The notes beneath the pieces were generated by a model. The model was not told the origin of the DNA, searched no databases, and saw nothing but the letters and a program-made list of their open reading frames with translations. Shown here piece by piece: positions 16,972 to 25,031 of a stretch of DNA of 64,000 nucleotides (the stretch's first letter is position 1; each line of letters starts with the position of its first letter). Position numbers and translations under genes: made by a program. The stretch covers positions 261,207 through 325,206 of the forward strand of contig NZ_JBHTIU010000039.1 in the NCBI RefSeq assembly GCF_042677205.1, given 5' to 3'. Source of the stretch: Paenibacillus_L residui. Lineage in GTDB: Bacteria; Bacillota; Bacilli; Paenibacillales; NBRC-103111.

Positions 16972-17059
16972 TAACGAAGAAAGAGGTTGATCCCTGGGGA
17001 TCAGCCTCTTTCTTCGTTACTGGGTTATGGGGGAGCGAACCCCGGGGGTTCGTCCGCGC
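16963..17059 (+). repeat. Direct repeat S1, copy 1, including the tRNA-Ala 3' end
   Basis: A 97-bp segment starting with TAGGCTCCA of the tRNA 3' end and running through the 46-bp hairpin. It recurs at 17167-17263 with a single mismatch (G/A at 17044 versus 17248). Confidence 0.9.
16973..17018. terminator. 46-bp near-perfect hairpin after tRNA-Ala
   Basis: Two 22-nt arms starting AACGAAGAAAGAGG with a 2-nt loop and one G-U pair. It starts 2 nt past the tRNA, so it probably ends or protects the tRNA precursor, but it lacks a downstream T-run. A second copy lies at 17177-17222. Confidence 0.5.
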
Positions 17060-17082
17060 GGACGGAGCGAAGCGGAGGAGCA

Positions 17083-17160
17083 CGGCGTCTGAATCTTCCG
17101 CTAAAAGTCCTCTTCGAATATGCTTCGTCAGCAAGTTCAATCGGGATTCGGACATGCCCC
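17083..17160. repeat. Direct repeat S2, copy 1
   Basis: A 78-bp segment beginning CGGCGTCTGAATCTTCCGCT and ending GGACATGCCCC; it recurs at 17345-17422 with three mismatches. Confidence 0.9.
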
Positions 17161-17166
17161 TTGAAG

Positions 17167-17263
17167 TAGGCTCCATAACGAAGAAAGAGGTTGATCCCTG
17201 GGGATCAGCCTCTTTCTTCGTTACTGGGTTATGGGGGAGCGAACCCCAGGGGTTCGTCCGCGC
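17167..17263. repeat. Direct repeat S1, copy 2, with a fragment of tRNA-Ala 3' end
   Basis: Offset by 204 bp from copy 1 with 96 of 97 identical bases. It begins with the last nine bases of the tRNA gene (TAGGCTCCA), so the duplication boundary lies inside the tRNA 3' end. Confidence 0.9.
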
Positions 17264-17344
17264 AGCATGAATGTTTACTGGGATCCCCGGCAAAGTAGTC
17301 GGATTTCACTTCGAAGCGGCTCTTCACTTTGTGGGGTAAGAAAT

Positions 17345-17422
17345 CGGCGTCTGAATCTTCCGCTAAGAGTCTTCTTCGAATAAGCTTCGTCAGCAAGTTC
17401 AATCGGGATTCGGACATGCCCC
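17345..17422. repeat. Direct repeat S2, copy 2
   Basis: The second S2 copy, separated from S1 copy 2 by 81 bp of unrelated sequence rather than the 23 bp found in the first pair. No gene is seen between 16972 and 17649 apart from these repeats and those at 17488-17617. Confidence 0.9.
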
Positions 17423-17487
17423 AGGCTCTGGTGACAGTAGCGGAAGTCAGCGACCTTATTTCATTGATTTTGGCAGCATTTTAATCC

Positions 17488-17617
17488 TAACGGAACTTAG
17501 TACCGTTATTTGCTTATTTCGATGGCAATACTTCGCGAATTGCAGCCAATAACGGCGTACAGTTCCGTTAACTTTAAAAAATGGCGATATTTCGTTGAAT
17601 AACGTCTCTCAGTTCCG
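17488..17617. repeat. Three copies of a GGAACT-N5/6-CGTTATT intergenic repeat
   Basis: Copies at 17488-17511 (plus, TAACGGAACTTAGTACCGTT), 17548-17570 (reverse complement, ending GTTCCGTTA) and 17598-17617 (reverse complement, AATAACGTCTCTCAGTTCC). The first two can pair as arms of a large stem-loop. Confidence 0.75.
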
Positions 17618-17649
17618 CAGGCTTTCTCTTTCCTCTCCTCTTCCCTTCC

Positions 17650-18318
17650 TTATCCCCCTAAAGTCCTTAAGTTACTGCCAATATTCAACTGATACGTCCG
17701 AAATCTCAATTTTCCTCCAACCACTATCAAATGTTGTTTCTCCACCAAGTCATGCAGCACCTTACGGGCGTAACGATCAGTTACTCGAAGATGCCTCGCA
17801 AGCTCCGTTGGTGTAAATGGCCTCAAAAGTCTTCGCGCATATCGCACTGTTTCCGCCTCCATACTGTTCAGCCGGACATCCACCTCGAACGAAAGAATCT
17901 TCCCAATGAACGATAAGATTAACTGCTTACAAAACTCCGGTTCTTCTTGAATTGACAAATACGCAATCGGCAAAAAGACCCAATCATCAAGCGACAACAA
18001 GCTTTGTCTGCGACACAAGTCTTTGAAACGACGTGTATCCAAATCTCTGGCATGCGATCGGTAATCTTGAATTTCTATATCTCCTTTAGCACCTCCTGGC
18101 AAGAAAGCCAAATCGAGATACCGATACCCATTATTGAAATCGCGGACCTCCCATTCAGGATACAAATGATCGAAGTTACCGACAACCGGATACCAGATCG
18201 AACGCAACAACTCCACAGTTCCGTGGCTGAGTCCTTTTTGTAACAACTCACGTCTTCGATGGTTCTTCTCCTGTTCAATTTGCTTCTGCATCCAAATCTC
18301 ATATTGTTTCATAAACAT
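17650..18318 (-). CDS. Nuclease-like domain fused to winged helix, function unknown
   Basis: A 222-residue protein starting at the ATG at 18318, which has a GGGGGCG ribosome site. The central part RYLDLAFLPGG..GDIEIQDYRSHARDLDTRRF recalls the D...E-x-x core and trailing His/Arg of DUF559/Vsr-like PD-(D/E)xK folds, but Q replaces the usual D or K after the Glu, so activity is doubtful. Residues from about 168 (FTPTELARHLRVTDRYARKVLHDL) form a winged helix-turn-helix with a beta wing. It is a single-gene unit with an intrinsic terminator in its leader. I do not recognise a named family; a DNA-binding regulator is equally possible. Confidence 0.7.
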   Translation of the reverse strand: MFMKQYEIWMQKQIEQEKNHRRRELLQKGLSHGTVELLRSIWYPVVGNFDHLYPEWEVRDFNNGYRYLDLAFLPGGAKGDIEIQDYRSHARDLDTRRFKDLCRRQSLLSLDDWVFLPIAYLSIQEEPEFCKQLILSFIGKILSFEVDVRLNSMEAETVRYARRLLRPFTPTELARHLRVTDRYARKVLHDLVEKQHLIVVGGKLRFRTYQLNIGSNLRTLGG

Positions 18319-18352
18319 GAAGCTCGCCCCCTTTCCACAAAACAAAATAAAA

Positions 18353-18388
18353 ATGCCGCCTCGATACTTTTAAGTATCAAAGCGGCAT
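18353..18388 (-). terminator. Terminator in the leader of the nuclease-like gene
   Basis: Outer stem ATGCCGC/GCGGCAT and inner stem GATACTT/AAGTATC around a 2-nt loop, with a 3+3 internal bulge. On the minus strand it is followed by TTTTTATTTTG and lies only 34 bp before the start codon. There is no convincing minus-strand gene upstream that it could serve, so it may be an attenuator. Confidence 0.65.
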
Positions 18389-18584
18389 GTGCTTCATGAC
18401 CGTTTGACTCGAGTATAGCATTGAAATTTGTTCAGAATCAAGGCGAAATTGAGAGTTGTGAAATTGAGGATTGATCCGATTCCGTTCATTTGAGCGGTGC
18501 TTTCGCTTGTGAAATTGCCCTAAAGTTTCAATGCCTATCTTTTCTTGTGCATACTTGGAAATAGGCTTATGGATTAATTGAAAA

Positions 18585-18612
18585 TTGCAGAATGGGGGGA
18601 TTGGTGTATAAT
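18585..18612 (+). promoter_or_regulatory. Sigma-A promoter candidate of the MFS gene
   Basis: TTGCAG, a 16-bp spacer and a perfect TATAAT, about 97 bp before the MFS start. The rest of the 391-bp divergent gap (18319-18709) shows only the leader terminator above. Confidence 0.55.
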
Positions 18613-18709
18613 AAAGTCTATTAAAAAGTTCGGCCCGATAGAAATCGTTGCTCATAGTTATAACGGCCAGTAACCTGCGGCAAATAGAATACTTCGGAAG
18701 TGATCATGT

Positions 18710-19912
18710 ATGGAAACATGGAAGAAAAACTTATGGATCTTATGGTTCGGCTCATTCATCGTATCGTCCAGCTTTTCGATGGTCATTCCGTTTCTGCCTC
18801 TGTTTTTACTGCAAATTGGGGTGAAGGATCATATCGAGCTATGGTCCGGCATCTTGTTCAGCAGCGCTTTTTTGGCAGGGGCCGTGTCATCGCCGTTCTG
18901 GGGCGCGATCGGAGATAAATACGGGCGCAAGCCGATGATTATCCGGGCAGGTATCGCCCTATGTGTTATTTATCTTTTGACCGCATTCGTGACTAATCCA
19001 TATCAATTGCTTGTGCTTCGGCTGCTGCAAGGCTTGCTGTCCGGCTTCATTCCAGGAGCGATAGCGCTTGTGGGGACGAACACTCCGGAGAAAAAGGTAG
19101 GGTATGCCCTGTCAATGATATCAACGGCTACGGCAACCGGAAGCATTATGGGACCGATGCTGGGCGGCGTACTGTCCAAAATTTTCGATAACCGGATTGC
19201 ATTCGGCAGCGCCGGGGTGCTTTGCTTTATCGCGACGATTCTCATTATTTTTTGGGTGAAAGAGGAGTCCTTCGTGCCGAGCAAAGACAGCAGCTCGATC
19301 ATCCATACGATCGGCATTGCGGTGCAGAACAAGCCGTTTATCGTCATTGTCGTGCTGACGTTATGCACCCAGTTTTCCGTTATGACGATCGAACCGGTAC
19401 TGCCGCTCTACATAGTCGAGCTTGGCATTCCGACGAAGGACGCTTCGCTGGCCGCAGGAATTGTGTTCTCGCTGGTCGGAGTCGCGAGCATTATGTTCGC
19501 TCCCCGCTGGGGAAAGCTGGCCGACCGGGTAGGTTTTCACAAAATATTGCTTATCGGTCTGCTAGCCGGAGGAATCGGAACCTTGCTGCAAATTCCATTC
19601 CATAACATCTGGTGGTTCTCTATTATCCGGTTTGCGTACGGTATTTTCTTCTGTGCGGTATTCCCGGCGCTAAACGGCTTGGTCGTACGCACTACGGAGA
19701 GTGAGTTCCGCGGACGGGCCTTTAGCTTGAATCAGACGGCGAACCAACTAGGCGGCATGCTGGGACCGCTCGTCGGCGGCGCCATTAGCGGCGTGTTCTC
19801 GATTCATGCCGTCTTCTGGGCAACAGGCCTCCTTCTGCTCGCCACGATGAGTCTGGCCTATTGGTCGCAGCGGCATGCGAATCGGGCCGCGGCCGCCAAA
19901 CGCAGCGCATAA
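18710..19912 (+). CDS. MFS drug efflux transporter
   Basis: A 400-residue, twelve-span major facilitator. The loop 2-3 signature GAIGDKYGRKPMIIRA (GxxxDRxGRR-like), its half-repeat counterpart GKLADRVGFHKIL and the motif C-like GPMLGGVL in span 5 place it among proton-driven drug antiporters. It should export small hydrophobic compounds; no specific drug can be named. The METWKKN start has GGAAGTG upstream. It is transcribed alone and divergently from the nuclease-like gene. Confidence 0.88.
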   Translation: METWKKNLWILWFGSFIVSSSFSMVIPFLPLFLLQIGVKDHIELWSGILFSSAFLAGAVSSPFWGAIGDKYGRKPMIIRAGIALCVIYLLTAFVTNPYQLLVLRLLQGLLSGFIPGAIALVGTNTPEKKVGYALSMISTATATGSIMGPMLGGVLSKIFDNRIAFGSAGVLCFIATILIIFWVKEESFVPSKDSSSIIHTIGIAVQNKPFIVIVVLTLCTQFSVMTIEPVLPLYIVELGIPTKDASLAAGIVFSLVGVASIMFAPRWGKLADRVGFHKILLIGLLAGGIGTLLQIPFHNIWWFSIIRFAYGIFFCAVFPALNGLVVRTTESEFRGRAFSLNQTANQLGGMLGPLVGGAISGVFSIHAVFWATGLLLLATMSLAYWSQRHANRAAAAKRSA

Positions 19913-20101
19913 GAGCGTACGAATAACATTATTGAAGTCATTGACGGGGATGGGAATGTTATGAACCATACTTTTCATCTGTCATCAGCAAGGAAGATTT
20001 GCTCGCGGGACGCTAAAACCATACATACTCTTTTACTTAGTAAATGAAGGAGATCGCACACGGGCCGAACAATCATGAAGGTGACAAAGGAGACAAGTTA
20101 A

Positions 20102-21004
20102 ATGAACGATATGCTTGAAGAAGATAGGGATTTCGGATTTGCACGGGTTTACACGGTTGAACTTAAATACAGACAACGGCCTGAGATTGACCGGGACTTA
20201 CTCTATAAGAAAATGGAGCTTTACACCGGCAAAACGGAGCAGCCGGAACTAGAGGAAGCCGATGCCGCCGGACTAGCGGTTTGGGAAGCCTACGAAACCG
20301 AAAAGGAGCAATTGCTGCATTTCTTCCATTTAAACTATATGGTTCGGTATTCAGATGGAGAAATGCCCGCCCAGACCAGCTTAATGAATATCGATAACCG
20401 GCCGGTCACGGACTATGAGACAGCGATCCAGCAATGCTGGCATTGGAAGGAAGCCGCACAGACACTAAGCGAGTGCAGCCATTCATTACTTATGTCGGAC
20501 ATGATGGCTTCCGGACTTGATCCCAAATCGAGATTAGAGCTGTTCACTGGCGCCCTTAAAGCGATATTGGAAGCGGCGCCTTGCGATGCGATTTACTTCC
20601 GTGAGAGCGACAAGCTGGTTGAGCCCAAAGAGTATTTGGCTGCAGTGGAAGAAGGAGCCGCTTTATATGGCGCAATGAATTTACGATTCTACAATGTGGA
20701 AGGAACCGGCAGCAATCGCCCCGAAGGATTGATGGATACGGTAGGACTTGCCGCTCTCGGCATCCCCGATATTCAGTGTCACTTCTACGATTTGGACCCC
20801 AACGAGGTAGGCGACCATTTAATTAATATCGGGTATTATTTATTTAATAATGGAGATGTTATCGCTGACGGGGAGACGATCGGCTTCACCGAAGATATGC
20901 GCTGGCGATGCGAGCATCAATATGCGCTGGCTGCACCTCGGCGAGTTGTTATCGATCTCGATCCGGGAGAGCCTTATTACTCTGGAAGACAAGGCGAAGA
21001 ATAA
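20102..21004 (+). CDS. DUF4261 domain protein
   Basis: A 300-residue soluble acidic protein with a GGAGACAAG ribosome site. The C-terminal portion (residues about 190-275) shows the DUF4261 pattern: FRFYN-like NLRFYNVEG, then MDTVGLAALGIPDIQCHFYDLDPNEVG and NNGDVIADGETIGF. The central region RPVTDYETAIQQCWHW and an Ala-rich helix cover the rest. The family's role is unknown; members occur in many bacteria, sometimes near toxin or secretion genes, which are not seen here. A strong terminator follows, so the gene is monocistronic. Confidence 0.82.
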   Translation: MNDMLEEDRDFGFARVYTVELKYRQRPEIDRDLLYKKMELYTGKTEQPELEEADAAGLAVWEAYETEKEQLLHFFHLNYMVRYSDGEMPAQTSLMNIDNRPVTDYETAIQQCWHWKEAAQTLSECSHSLLMSDMMASGLDPKSRLELFTGALKAILEAAPCDAIYFRESDKLVEPKEYLAAVEEGAALYGAMNLRFYNVEGTGSNRPEGLMDTVGLAALGIPDIQCHFYDLDPNEVGDHLINIGYYLFNNGDVIADGETIGFTEDMRWRCEHQYALAAPRRVVIDLDPGEPYYSGRQGEE

Positions 21005-21066
21005 AAACAGGCCTTGGAGGCCATCCGGGTTCGCCAAGGATGCCAGACACTTATCAAATCTTTATA

Positions 21067-21103
21067 GCCCGCCTGCAGAACGACTGCAAGGCGGGCTTTT
21101 TTC
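21067..21103 (+). terminator. Terminator after the DUF4261 gene
   Basis: Stem GCCCGCC-TGCAG/CTGCA-GGCGGGC with a single bulge, followed by six T on the plus strand. It also lies between the convergent ends of the DUF4261 gene and katX. Confidence 0.9.
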
Positions 21104-21118
21104 TAAATTGCGTTTCAC

Positions 21119-22702
21119 TTAATACGGCTCGGCCTCGTGGCCTTTGTCCACGGCTTGCTGAGGAGCCTTGTCCCCTTCCCTGTTGCCGAGCGGCTTCTGA
21201 CTCGATCCGCCCTGCGGCGCATTCGCCAATCCCTCTCTCAGACGGCGACCGTATTCTTCATCCGCTTCCTCTGCGAGAGCGATCATTTTATCCTGTATTC
21301 GTTTATCGCAGCGGGAAAGATCGGCCACCAGATTCGCGATTAATTCGGCCCGTTCCCATTCCTCGAACCTGCGGTAGGTTTCACCCGCCTGCTTCGTATT
21401 GCTCTGCCGGTCGATGGATTGGCGCACCAGCCTGCCTTCGACCTGGGGAGTATATTCCTTCCCTGCCTGCTCAGCTTCCTTCAGGCCGCCCAGCAACGAT
21501 GGCTCATAGTTAATATGAGGATTTTGCCCCGGGGCACGGTCCACCCTGTACTGCATTTGGCCGCCGCTTTGGTTGGTGGCCACCCTCTTCTTGGGCGAGT
21601 TGATGGGCAGCTGCAAATAATTCGCGCCTACACGGTAGCGCTGCGTATCGGAATAGGAAAATGTCCGACCCTGAAGCATCTTGTCATCGGAGAAATCCAG
21701 CCCGTCCACCAGCACCCCCGTACCGAAGGCTACTTGCTCTACTTCGTTGAAATAATCTTCCGGATTGCGGTTTAACACCATTTTGCCGACCGGCAGCCAC
21801 GGAAACTGATCTTCAGGCCACAGCTTCGTGTCGTCCAACGGGTCGAAATCAAGCTCGGGATGTTCCCCGTCACTCATGATCTGCACCAGCAGCTCCCATT
21901 CCGGATAATCCCCGCGCTCAATCGCTTCATATAAATCCTGGGTAGCATGATTGAAATTGACTGCCTGAATTTCTGCAGCTTCCTTCATCGTCAAATTTTT
22001 GATCCCCTGCTTGGGCTCCCAATGATATTTGACCAGAACGGCTTCCCCTTCGCTGTTTACCCACTTATATGTATTGACGCCCGAGCCCTGCATCATACGA
22101 TAGTTGGCCGGAATCCCCCAAGGGGAATAAACAAACGTTACCATGTGGAAGCTTTCGGGAGAATTGGCGCAAAAGTCGAAGAACCTTTCAGAATCCTGAA
22201 TATTCGTAATCGGGTCCGGTTTAAAGGCATGGATCATATCCGGAAATTTGACCGCATCGCGGATGAAGAAAATTTTCAAGTTATTCCCCACCAAATCCCA
22301 GTTTCCATCCTCCGTATAGAATTTAACGGCAAATCCGCGGGGATCTCTAAGCGTCTCCGGGGAATGTCCGCCATGGATTACGGTCGAGAACCGGACGAAT
22401 ACAGGGGTGCGCTTGCCCTTCTCTTGAAATAACTTGGCACGTGTGTATTTGGATACAGGCTCGTTCCCTACCGTTCCATAAGCTTCGAAGTAGCCGTGGG
22501 CCCCCGCTCCGCGGGCATGAACCACACGCTCCGGGATGCGCTCACGGTCGAAATGGCTGATTTTCTCGATAAAATCATAGTTTTCCAAAGTTGCCGGACC
22601 GCGATTTCCTACCGTTCTTAAATTTTGATTGTTTGTGACGGGATGCCCTTGCCGGTTAGTCAAGGTAAGATCATGCTCGGTTTTCTGATTACCCTCGTTC
22701 AT
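21119..22702 (-). CDS. katX: Haem catalase, KatX type
   Basis: A 527-residue monofunctional catalase. The distal His is in ERVVHARGAGAHG, the active Asn region is DLVGNNLKIFFIRD, and the proximal Tyr is in RTFSYSDTQRYRVGAN. The N-terminus (GHPVTNNQNLRTVGNRGP) and the NLKIFFIRD variant resemble the Bacillus KatX group (the spore-associated catalase) rather than vegetative KatA. A hydrophilic Gln/Gly-rich tail of about 30 residues follows the catalase-related domain. It decomposes hydrogen peroxide to water and oxygen. It stands alone with its own upstream region; a PerR site could not be confirmed there. Confidence 0.9.
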   Translation of the reverse strand: MNEGNQKTEHDLTLTNRQGHPVTNNQNLRTVGNRGPATLENYDFIEKISHFDRERIPERVVHARGAGAHGYFEAYGTVGNEPVSKYTRAKLFQEKGKRTPVFVRFSTVIHGGHSPETLRDPRGFAVKFYTEDGNWDLVGNNLKIFFIRDAVKFPDMIHAFKPDPITNIQDSERFFDFCANSPESFHMVTFVYSPWGIPANYRMMQGSGVNTYKWVNSEGEAVLVKYHWEPKQGIKNLTMKEAAEIQAVNFNHATQDLYEAIERGDYPEWELLVQIMSDGEHPELDFDPLDDTKLWPEDQFPWLPVGKMVLNRNPEDYFNEVEQVAFGTGVLVDGLDFSDDKMLQGRTFSYSDTQRYRVGANYLQLPINSPKKRVATNQSGGQMQYRVDRAPGQNPHINYEPSLLGGLKEAEQAGKEYTPQVEGRLVRQSIDRQSNTKQAGETYRRFEEWERAELIANLVADLSRCDKRIQDKMIALAEEADEEYGRRLREGLANAPQGGSSQKPLGNREGDKAPQQAVDKGHEAEPY

Positions 22703-22972
22703 TGTGGCCTCCTGAATCTGTTCGGACCTTCAAGCCCTTTATTATTATGAGTTGTAGGCAGCCTATACCTCGCCACTTATATTTTGCTTAATTTCTTATA
22801 GAAAATTCCTTACATTACAAAAAATAAACAGTTTATTAACAAAAATTTCATAATTCCCTGCGTCTATAGACTATTTTTATAGGTCTTTTCGTCTATATAA
22901 TAGAAAATACTTCTAGTTGTTCCGACTAAATAACTAGAATATTCGCAACCACTTCAAACTTCGGGGGTACGT

Positions 22973-24964
22973 ATGAAAAATTTAAAATTGCAGCAGCAAA
23001 TTCTCATTCCTTTCCTGGCACTAACTCTGCTGGCGGCCGTCATTCTATCCTCCGCGAGTTACTATTTCAGCGTAAATATGACTGTAGACACACTGACCAA
23101 AAATGTCGGATATTCCATCGAGGAAACCAACCGGATGTTCGAGCGTTTCTTCAGAAAATTCGAAAACCAGTTAACGGCTATTTCCGACAACGGGGTGGTT
23201 GGCGGTTTCTCTCAACAGCCGGAGGATCAATCCGGTTTAATGTCTGTGTTCGGGATGTATCATACAGCCAACAATGATATTACAAATATCTATCTGGGCA
23301 CAGCGGAAGGCGATATTTTTCTGTATCCTGAGGGACAATCGTTGCCACCCGGCTTTGATCCGCGCACGCGTCCCTGGTATGAGGAGGCCGTCCGGAATGA
23401 AGGACAGGTGATCTGGACGGAACCCTATGTAACGGCCACGGATGGCTCTCTGGTCATAAGCGCCGCCAAAACATTGGTCCGGGACGGAAAGCCGTGGGGG
23501 GTGCTGGCTATTGATATAACGCTGAATGAGTTGATCGATTTGGTGAAAAATATTCAAATCGGCCATGCCGGATATGCTATATTGTTCGATGATAAGGGAA
23601 CCTTCCTGTATCATCCCGACAGCCAATTAAACGGGGCGGATGTAACGCAGGAAGAATATTATATTAAAATGATGGAGGCCGGCGAACAAGGAACCATCTC
23701 CTATAACTTCTACGGAGAAGATAAAAAATTCAGCTTCACCACCAATCCGACGACCGATTGGAAGCTGGCGGGAACGGTTTATGTAAATGAGTTTGAACAA
23801 GAGGCCAAGCAATTGATTATGCCGCTTACGATCATGACGGTTATCGTGCTGATCATTGTAGTCCTTGTTTCTTTCGTTTTTGCCAGACGAATAACCAAAC
23901 CGCTCCATAGCTTGATGAATTCGATGAAAGAAGTTGAGCAAGGGAACTTGAACCTGCAAATCCGGCTTGATCGCAAAGACGAATTAGGACAGCTGGCCGG
24001 GGTATTTAACAGTATGGTAATGAAAATACGAAACATGATTGGCGGCATCGATCGGATTTCGGCTAAAGTGCAGGAAGCGTCCCGGACACTGGTCGCAAAT
24101 TCGCAGGAAAATCAGGCAGCCAGCACGGAAATTACGAGAACCGTGGATCAGATTGCCCTGGGAGCGGGACATCAAGCGGAATTGGTGGAGCAAACTTCGG
24201 AAGCGATCTATCAATTGGCTGAACGGCTGACCGAAATCGAAGCCCAGAGCCGGTCTCTGGAGACGGAATCAGAGCAAATGCAAATGGTATCCAGGGACGG
24301 AATGAATACGGTCATGGAGCTTAAGGAGCAATCAGCCCACACGAACCGTTCCATGGAACAAATAGTCGATGCGATAACGACTTTGAACGACCGGACAGCG
24401 CAAATCAGCGAAATTATCGGTACGGTATCCGAAATTTCCGCCCAGACGAATTTGCTTGCGCTCAATGCTTCCATCGAAGCGGCACGCGCCGGAGAGGCCG
24501 GCAGAGGATTTACCGTTGTCGCCGGAGAAGTCAGAAAGCTGGCCGACCAATCCCAAAGCGCTGTTGCCCGAATAGACGAAATCATAGATGAAATCGGCCG
24601 CGAATCCAAGCATACGATGACCGTGATTGAGGAGGCTCATCGCCTAATGCAGCGCCAGGAATCGGCTGTATCGGATACGGACTCGGCTTTCCGAACCATT
24701 CTGAGCACCGTTCAGTCCAATACGGAGCAGATTCGGAGCATTGCGGCGGCGATATTGGACACCACACAGCAGAAAGAGAGAATGCTGCAGGCCATGGAAA
24801 CGACAACCTCTATTACGGAAGAAACGGCAGCCGGGACCGAAGAGGTATCCGCCACCGTGGAGCAACAGGGCCATTCCATCCACCGGCTGACGGAGCTGGC
24901 GGAAGAATTGGACCGTCTGGCCTTGCAGTTATCGGATGAGTTAAGAAATTTTCGAACTTCATAA
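22973..24964 (+). CDS. Methyl-accepting chemotaxis protein
   Basis: A 663-residue chemoreceptor. Span 1 is at residues 12-33, then a dCache-type sensor with RPWYEEAVRNEGQVIWTEPY, YVTATDGSLVISAAKTL and DDKGTFLYHPD, span 2 near 280-300, a HAMP segment from ARRITKPLHSLM, and the cytoplasmic MCP domain with the highly conserved hairpin tip SEISAQTNLLALNASIEAAR. The GTPVNVS-like entry DTDSAFRTI and EETAAGTEEVSATVEQ are typical methylation regions. PYxTATDG-type Cache domains often bind amino acids or carboxylates, but the ligand here is unknown. It is monocistronic. Confidence 0.93.
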   Translation: MKNLKLQQQILIPFLALTLLAAVILSSASYYFSVNMTVDTLTKNVGYSIEETNRMFERFFRKFENQLTAISDNGVVGGFSQQPEDQSGLMSVFGMYHTANNDITNIYLGTAEGDIFLYPEGQSLPPGFDPRTRPWYEEAVRNEGQVIWTEPYVTATDGSLVISAAKTLVRDGKPWGVLAIDITLNELIDLVKNIQIGHAGYAILFDDKGTFLYHPDSQLNGADVTQEEYYIKMMEAGEQGTISYNFYGEDKKFSFTTNPTTDWKLAGTVYVNEFEQEAKQLIMPLTIMTVIVLIIVVLVSFVFARRITKPLHSLMNSMKEVEQGNLNLQIRLDRKDELGQLAGVFNSMVMKIRNMIGGIDRISAKVQEASRTLVANSQENQAASTEITRTVDQIALGAGHQAELVEQTSEAIYQLAERLTEIEAQSRSLETESEQMQMVSRDGMNTVMELKEQSAHTNRSMEQIVDAITTLNDRTAQISEIIGTVSEISAQTNLLALNASIEAARAGEAGRGFTVVAGEVRKLADQSQSAVARIDEIIDEIGRESKHTMTVIEEAHRLMQRQESAVSDTDSAFRTILSTVQSNTEQIRSIAAAILDTTQQKERMLQAMETTTSITEETAAGTEEVSATVEQQGHSIHRLTELAEELDRLALQLSDELRNFRTS

Positions 24965-24984
24965 ATTGAAATCCTCCATTGAAA

Positions 24985-25017
24985 AAAAGGGCTGCAAAGA
25001 CAAAAAGCAGCCCTTTT
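24985..25017. terminator. Bidirectional terminator between MCP and MFS genes
   Basis: An 11-bp perfect stem AAAAGGGCTGC/GCAGCCCTTTT with an 11-nt loop; it has A/T tracts on both sides and serves the two convergent genes. Confidence 0.88.
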
Positions 25018-25031
25018 GAAATATTGGAAAA

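Noticed and set aside
16910..17293. Minus-strand open frame ending EPLTSSLPAMRSPS
   Set aside because: It is antisense to tRNA-Ala and to the duplicated hairpins; this is a well-known spurious prediction opposite tRNA-Ala.
18389..18584. T-box or riboswitch ahead of the nuclease-like gene
   Set aside because: No T-box sequence or specifier-loop-like conserved element could be found; only the terminator is clear.
18377..18655. 92-codon minus-strand open frame upstream of the nuclease-like gene
   Set aside because: It has no ribosome site, odd composition, and overlaps the divergent MFS promoter.
22740..22760. PerR box before katX
   Set aside because: The best match to TTATAATNATTATAA covers only about 10 of 14 fixed positions, too weak to claim.
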